Shown: piece by piece, positions 60,189-64,000 of the stretch
Numbering within the stretch: the stretch's first letter is position 1
Layout: each line of letters opens with the position of its first letter
Assembly (NCBI GenBank): GCA_017525025.1
Contig: JAFXUJ010000007.1
Span: 352,272 to 416,271 of the forward strand
Source of the DNA: Elusimicrobiaceae bacterium
GTDB lineage: Bacteria > Elusimicrobiota > Elusimicrobia > Elusimicrobiales > Elusimicrobiaceae
DNA length: 64,000 nucleotides
Reading direction: 5' to 3'
Made by a program: the position numbers and the translations under genes
The notes under the pieces: model-generated
Databases searched by the model: none
Told to the model about the DNA's origin: nothing
The model's input: the letters and a program-made list of their open reading frames with translations, nothing else

Positions 60189-63100
60189 TTATCTTTTATC
60201 GTACTTTTTGAAGTTTTCTACTTGTTCAAGCACTTTATGGAAAATTTCCTCATCCCACTCGGGTGGATATCCCGCTTTGTAAATCACTTCAGTTAAGTCT
60301 GCGGCCAATTGAGCCTTGATATTATCGCTATTAAGCCAGTCCACATATAGAGAAGAATGGTCAATTAGTTGTTTAATTTGTTTGGCCAAAGCAATACATT
60401 TTTCGTGAGGATATTCAAATTTATGCTTATCGCGTAAATCCACCAAGATGTCGTAGAACGCTTTTTCTTCAAACGTAATGCCTAATTTCTTGAATTCCTG
60501 TTTATCTTCTTTGAGCTCCCGGAAGATTTCCCATAGTTTTTCCGTTAGAGAATTAACTTCATTTTCTACCACTTCGCCTATAGCATTTACCGTATCTGTG
60601 GCAACTTCGTTTGTAAATGTTAATTTATCTCGCGTATTATAACTATCAACGGTGGCAGACAATAACTCTTGGAAGTGCTCAGCGCGAACTTTATTAGTCT
60701 TTCCGTATTCTCTAATCGCTCGTGCTAACATCTTAGCCAAGAGTTGAAATTTTGTGTTCGGCATTTTGATATCTTTTAATTCTTTGAGAAATTTCTCTTC
60801 AAAAATGCCTTCTTCATCGCTCTGATTCAAAACAGTTTCTACTCCTTGGCATGAAATAGCCTCTGCGACCATTTGTTCTACTGCTCTATTCATGGATTCA
60901 ATATCATGTGGTGTATCTGTAATTTTCTTTAGGAAGGACGTAATACCCATGAAACATTGTGCCCATGCCGTTTCTTCATCGGATAGTACCCCAGCGGGGT
61001 TACAAATATCATAAGCACTTTTTAATCGTTTTACATGGCCTTTATAAGACGTTTCAAACGAAACTTTCCCTTTTTCTTTAAAACTATTTGCCAAAATATA
61101 TTCAGCCGCGTATTGTAGAAATTGTAATCGCTCCAATGGATTAGTGCCAAAAAAGGGTTTAAAATTAACATTCTTCATCATTTCTTTGAGAATTTGTAAC
61201 TCATTCTTAAAAATTTCTTGGGCCTTTTTAACATCTCCTTCCGGGGTAACATCTCCACCATATTTTTTCATGGCCTGTTTCATGTTTTCACGGATACCAA
61301 TGTAATCTACCACGTACCCAAATTCCTTCCCGGGATAGGTACGATTAACGCGGCTAATGGTCTGAATCAGAGTATGTTTTTGAAGAGGTTTATCGTTATA
61401 CAAAATCGTTAAACTTGGAACGTCAAATCCAGTAATCCACATATCTACCACAATAGCGATATGAAAGTTCGATTTTTCGTTCTTATATTGAGCATCCAAC
61501 ATATTCCGATACGCATCATCTCCAAATAGAGCGTACATTTCGGGTTGATCATCTTTATCACGGGTAGCCACTACGTTCAAAAAGCGAACGGATTCCAATT
61601 TTTTAAGCTCTTCTTCCGTCAAATCAGTCCGCAGTGTCTTAGTAGGTTGGCACCATTCGGGACGAACTTTTTCAATAGCTTTGTAGAGTGCAAAAGCAAT
61701 TTTTCGGTCACTACATGTAATCATTGCTTTCTGTAAGGTATCAGGTTTGCCAGCACAGCGGGTTTCATAGTCATTAACAATATCTTTTGCCACGCGAGCT
61801 AGGCGGTCCGGATCTCCCAAAATGATTTGCATACTGCTCATGGCCCTTTTACTTTTATCTACATCTTCTGCGGATGCCCCTTCTTTTTCACATTGTTGAT
61901 AGTATTTTTCTACTTCAGCCGCTTGCTGGGCATTTAGAAATACACGCGCCAATCGTGGATCGTACTTAATTGGGACAGTAATTCCATCCCGTTGAGATTC
62001 AATCATTGTATATTGATCCACAATTTCGCCGAATACATGAATACTTTCATCAATAGGGGTGCCAGTAAATCCCACATAAGTGGCATTAGGCAACGAATCA
62101 CGTAAGTACTTAGCAAAGCCGTAGGATATAAAAGCTCCCATAGGGGCGGCGTCATCGGCTTTTTTATTGATTTTTAACGTGCTACCAGTATTAATTTGAG
62201 TTCTATGGGCTTCGTCGCTCAAACAAATAATATTGTCTCTCTCGCTTAATAATCCTAAATCAGCAGAAAACTTTTGAATAGTAGTAATGTAGAAACCACC
62301 GCTTTTACGCAAAGAAAGCTCTCGTTTCAAATCCGCCCTTGTATCAAATACTTTTATAGCTTTATCTCCAAGATATGTGGTAGATTGACAAAACTGTTTA
62401 GCAGCTTGATTTTCTAAATCTTCACGATCTACAATTAAAAGAATCGTAGGACTTCCCAAATCTCCCTGGCAGTGTTGCATAAGTAACCGAGAAAGAAATA
62501 GCATCGTATATGTTTTTCCGCATCCGGTCGCTCCGAAATAGGTTCCACCCTTTCCATCGCCACCCTTACCACGCAAATGCTCTAAAATATGCGCACAAAG
62601 GCGTTTAGCCGCAAAAAACTGGGGATAACGGCAGATAATCTCCACTTCCTTCTGATCGTGTTGAGCTAAATCGGGGAAATAGATAAAATCACGCAGAATT
62701 TCCAGCAAACGTTTCGGAGTAAGAGCTCCGTGGATCAAACTTTCCAACTCTTTAAGTCCTTTCCCAGCTTCGTCCTCATTAGAAACCTTTTTCCAAGCAT
62801 AGAAGAATTCATACGGTGTAAAAATTGTACCTAGACGAGTGTTACTTCCGTCGCTAATACATGCAACTGCTGTATATTTAAGCAATTGAGATATATCCCG
62901 ACGGTAACGAACGGTGATTTGCGTATGGGCATCCCGAATAGTAGCATTTTCATCAGTAGGATTTTTGAGCTCCATAATTCCCACCGGAATTCCATTAACG
63001 TACAATATCACGTCAGGAATGCGGGTTTGTTGTCCCTGCTGAAACTCCAACTGATTCACTACCCGAAAAATATTATTTTGTGGATTTTCAAAATCAATAT

Positions 63101-63416
63101 ATTCCAATTTAAAAGGAGAATAATTTGGACGTATTAAATCATATCCATCGTGATAAAGAGCAAAAGCTTTGTAAAGTGATAAATAGTCACTAGCACCGCC
63201 TACGTTGCGAACATTGGCAATAATCGTTTGAAAATCAGTCTCTGAAAGTTTTTTATCACTATATCTGCCTTGTAAATAAGCAAGCAAATCTGCTTCCAAT
63301 AATGCTTCTGTAGGCTTACGATGTAAATCAGCCCCACAGGTGTACTGCCACCCCACTTGTTGGAATAATTGTACTACTGCTTCTTCAAATTCACTTTCAA
63401 ACAATCTGCCTTTCAT
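60189..63416 (-). CDS. hsdR: type I restriction enzyme, R subunit
   Basis: The motor and nuclease subunit of a type I restriction-modification system. I start at 63416, where the ATG shares a base with the hsdS stop, giving MKGRLFESEFEEAVVQLF and 1075 residues. The nuclease motif is IPDVILYVNGIPVGIMELK (near residue 140). The helicase has Walker A GATGCGKT (near 295), LSDEAHRTQ and later QTISRVNRTYPGK. It needs HsdM and HsdS; hsdM is not in the window and should lie beyond hsdS. Confidence 0.96.
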   Translation of the reverse strand: MKGRLFESEFEEAVVQLFQQVGWQYTCGADLHRKPTEALLEADLLAYLQGRYSDKKLSETDFQTIIANVRNVGGASDYLSLYKAFALYHDGYDLIRPNYSPFKLEYIDFENPQNNIFRVVNQLEFQQGQQTRIPDVILYVNGIPVGIMELKNPTDENATIRDAHTQITVRYRRDISQLLKYTAVACISDGSNTRLGTIFTPYEFFYAWKKVSNEDEAGKGLKELESLIHGALTPKRLLEILRDFIYFPDLAQHDQKEVEIICRYPQFFAAKRLCAHILEHLRGKGGDGKGGTYFGATGCGKTYTMLFLSRLLMQHCQGDLGSPTILLIVDREDLENQAAKQFCQSTTYLGDKAIKVFDTRADLKRELSLRKSGGFYITTIQKFSADLGLLSERDNIICLSDEAHRTQINTGSTLKINKKADDAAPMGAFISYGFAKYLRDSLPNATYVGFTGTPIDESIHVFGEIVDQYTMIESQRDGITVPIKYDPRLARVFLNAQQAAEVEKYYQQCEKEGASAEDVDKSKRAMSSMQIILGDPDRLARVAKDIVNDYETRCAGKPDTLQKAMITCSDRKIAFALYKAIEKVRPEWCQPTKTLRTDLTEEELKKLESVRFLNVVATRDKDDQPEMYALFGDDAYRNMLDAQYKNEKSNFHIAIVVDMWITGFDVPSLTILYNDKPLQKHTLIQTISRVNRTYPGKEFGYVVDYIGIRENMKQAMKKYGGDVTPEGDVKKAQEIFKNELQILKEMMKNVNFKPFFGTNPLERLQFLQYAAEYILANSFKEKGKVSFETSYKGHVKRLKSAYDICNPAGVLSDEETAWAQCFMGITSFLKKITDTPHDIESMNRAVEQMVAEAISCQGVETVLNQSDEEGIFEEKFLKELKDIKMPNTKFQLLAKMLARAIREYGKTNKVRAEHFQELLSATVDSYNTRDKLTFTNEVATDTVNAIGEVVENEVNSLTEKLWEIFRELKEDKQEFKKLGITFEEKAFYDILVDLRDKHKFEYPHEKCIALAKQIKQLIDHSSLYVDWLNSDNIKAQLAADLTEVIYKAGYPPEWDEEIFHKVLEQVENFKKYDKR

Positions 63417-64000
63417 TATGCTTTTCCTATTGTCTGGCGCATCAACGCCGGACACACTTTAGTCAATTGTTCTTCTGCCTGTTTAGCGATCTCCTTGGCT
63501 TCTTTCGCGCAGTTGTAGAGATTCACTAATTGCTGCTGCTCCTCTATGGGTGGAAGAGGTACCTTTACACGTTTCATATCCTCAAAACTAAAAGCTTCTC
63601 GAGCACTTCCCCATGAATTAAACCGAGCATATCTATCAAATTCGGGACGGCAAAACCATAAGTACAAAAACTCCGGCAATATTTTCGTGCTATCTACTTG
63701 AAAAATTTCATACGTTGCTGAAACGATATAACTATCAGTATCAGTATTCATAGCCAATGAAATCTTTTCCCCGTTCCTAGATGTTACAGTTACAAACCCA
63801 AAATCATTATGTTTGATAACCTTGTAAGAATTTAAAGGAACACCTGTCATATCCGCCTTTGTATTAATTAGTACTTTATCAATACTTATTCCCCGAACAC
63901 TCTCTAAAGTATATTTCCCATCCGTATTCCGCTCATCTCGTTGTCGTATAAAACGACCAATTTCAACAAGAGGATATCTATACTCTAGTCTGTCTGTCTG
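63416..64000 (-). CDS. hsdS: type I restriction enzyme specificity subunit, C-terminal part
   Basis: The reading frame is open from the stop at 63416 to the window edge, 194 codons. It shows one target-recognition domain (YPLVEIGRFIRQRDERN, YLWFCRPEFDRYARF and the VPLPPIEEQQQLVNLYNCAK conserved helix). The first recognition domain, and hsdM, lie outside. HsdS sets the DNA sequence recognised by the complex. Confidence 0.9.
   Translation of the reverse strand, partial: QTDRLEYRYPLVEIGRFIRQRDERNTDGKYTLESVRGISIDKVLINTKADMTGVPLNSYKVIKHNDFGFVTVTSRNGEKISLAMNTDTDSYIVSATYEIFQVDSTKILPEFLYLWFCRPEFDRYARFNSWGSAREAFSFEDMKRVKVPLPPIEEQQQLVNLYNCAKEAKEIAKQAEEQLTKVCPALMRQTIGKA

Noticed and set aside
63416..63850. 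Short complete hsdS starting at an internal ATG
   Set aside because: The frame is open to the window edge and the added 50 codons fit the start of a recognition domain, so it is the 3' part of a longer hsdS.

Overview
The window is a gene-dense, roughly mid-GC stretch of a Gram-negative-type (diderm) bacterial chromosome. It encodes lipid A, heptose and Kdo functions, beta-barrel outer-membrane proteins, lipoproteins and several type IV pilin-like proteins whose N-termini closely match those of Elusimicrobium. A gut Elusimicrobiota (Elusimicrobium or Avelusimicrobium-like) is the best guess. The phylum rests on pilin style and overall gene content, not on a marker search, so I hold it at moderate confidence.

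Layout. 1-1.5 kb: the N-terminal part of a secreted subtilase with a proline-rich linker (minus strand, cut by the window edge), diverging from a small repeat-type secreted protein. 1.5-13.5 kb: the classical translation and envelope cluster rpsB-tsf-pyrH-(membrane protein)-frr-uppS-(alkD-like)-cdsA-dxr-rseP-ispG-(lipoprotein)-proS, all plus strand. 13.5-15.7 kb: two outer-membrane beta-barrel genes on the minus strand, one lacking a signal peptide. 15.7-23.6 kb: rimP-nusA-infB and rbfA-nrnA-truB-ribF, split by a type IV pilin gene on the opposite strand. 23.6-26 kb: small envelope proteins, a CAU tRNA and a TPR lipoprotein. 26-34 kb: an LPS block (core glycosyltransferase, lpxK, lpxL-type acyltransferase, gmhB, a DUF3108 lipoprotein, heptose-7-P kinase, kdsB) ending in pyrG. 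34-42 kb: the periplasmic pair alpha-2-macroglobulin and penicillin-binding protein 1C. 42-53 kb: an unrecognised secreted protein, a MATE transporter, nadB, two pilins, a DEAD-box helicase, a YheS-type ABC-F protein, a divergent FtsA-like protein and an ankyrin protein. 53-57.2 kb: adhE, a fourth pilin, a MerR-type regulator and two tRNA-Pro genes. 57.2-64 kb: an accessory region with tRNA-derived direct and inverted repeats, a large serine recombinase, two DUF2924-like proteins flanking a tiny KGxSGNPxGRPK protein, and type I restriction genes hsdR and hsdS (the latter running off the window).

How it works together. The core genes supply ribosome assembly, translation, isoprenoid, undecaprenyl and phospholipid precursors, lipid A and core sugars; AdhE points to ethanol-forming fermentative metabolism. 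The accessory right end looks like a recombinase-borne or recombinase-associated island next to tRNA-Pro, with a restriction system as cargo or neighbour. The strongest leads for a second look are the recombinase/DUF2924 cassette with nested dyads on both sides, the structured rpsB leader, several promoters whose -10 box lies only 6-8 nt before an ATG without a Shine-Dalgarno sequence, and the divergent orphan FtsA-like protein.
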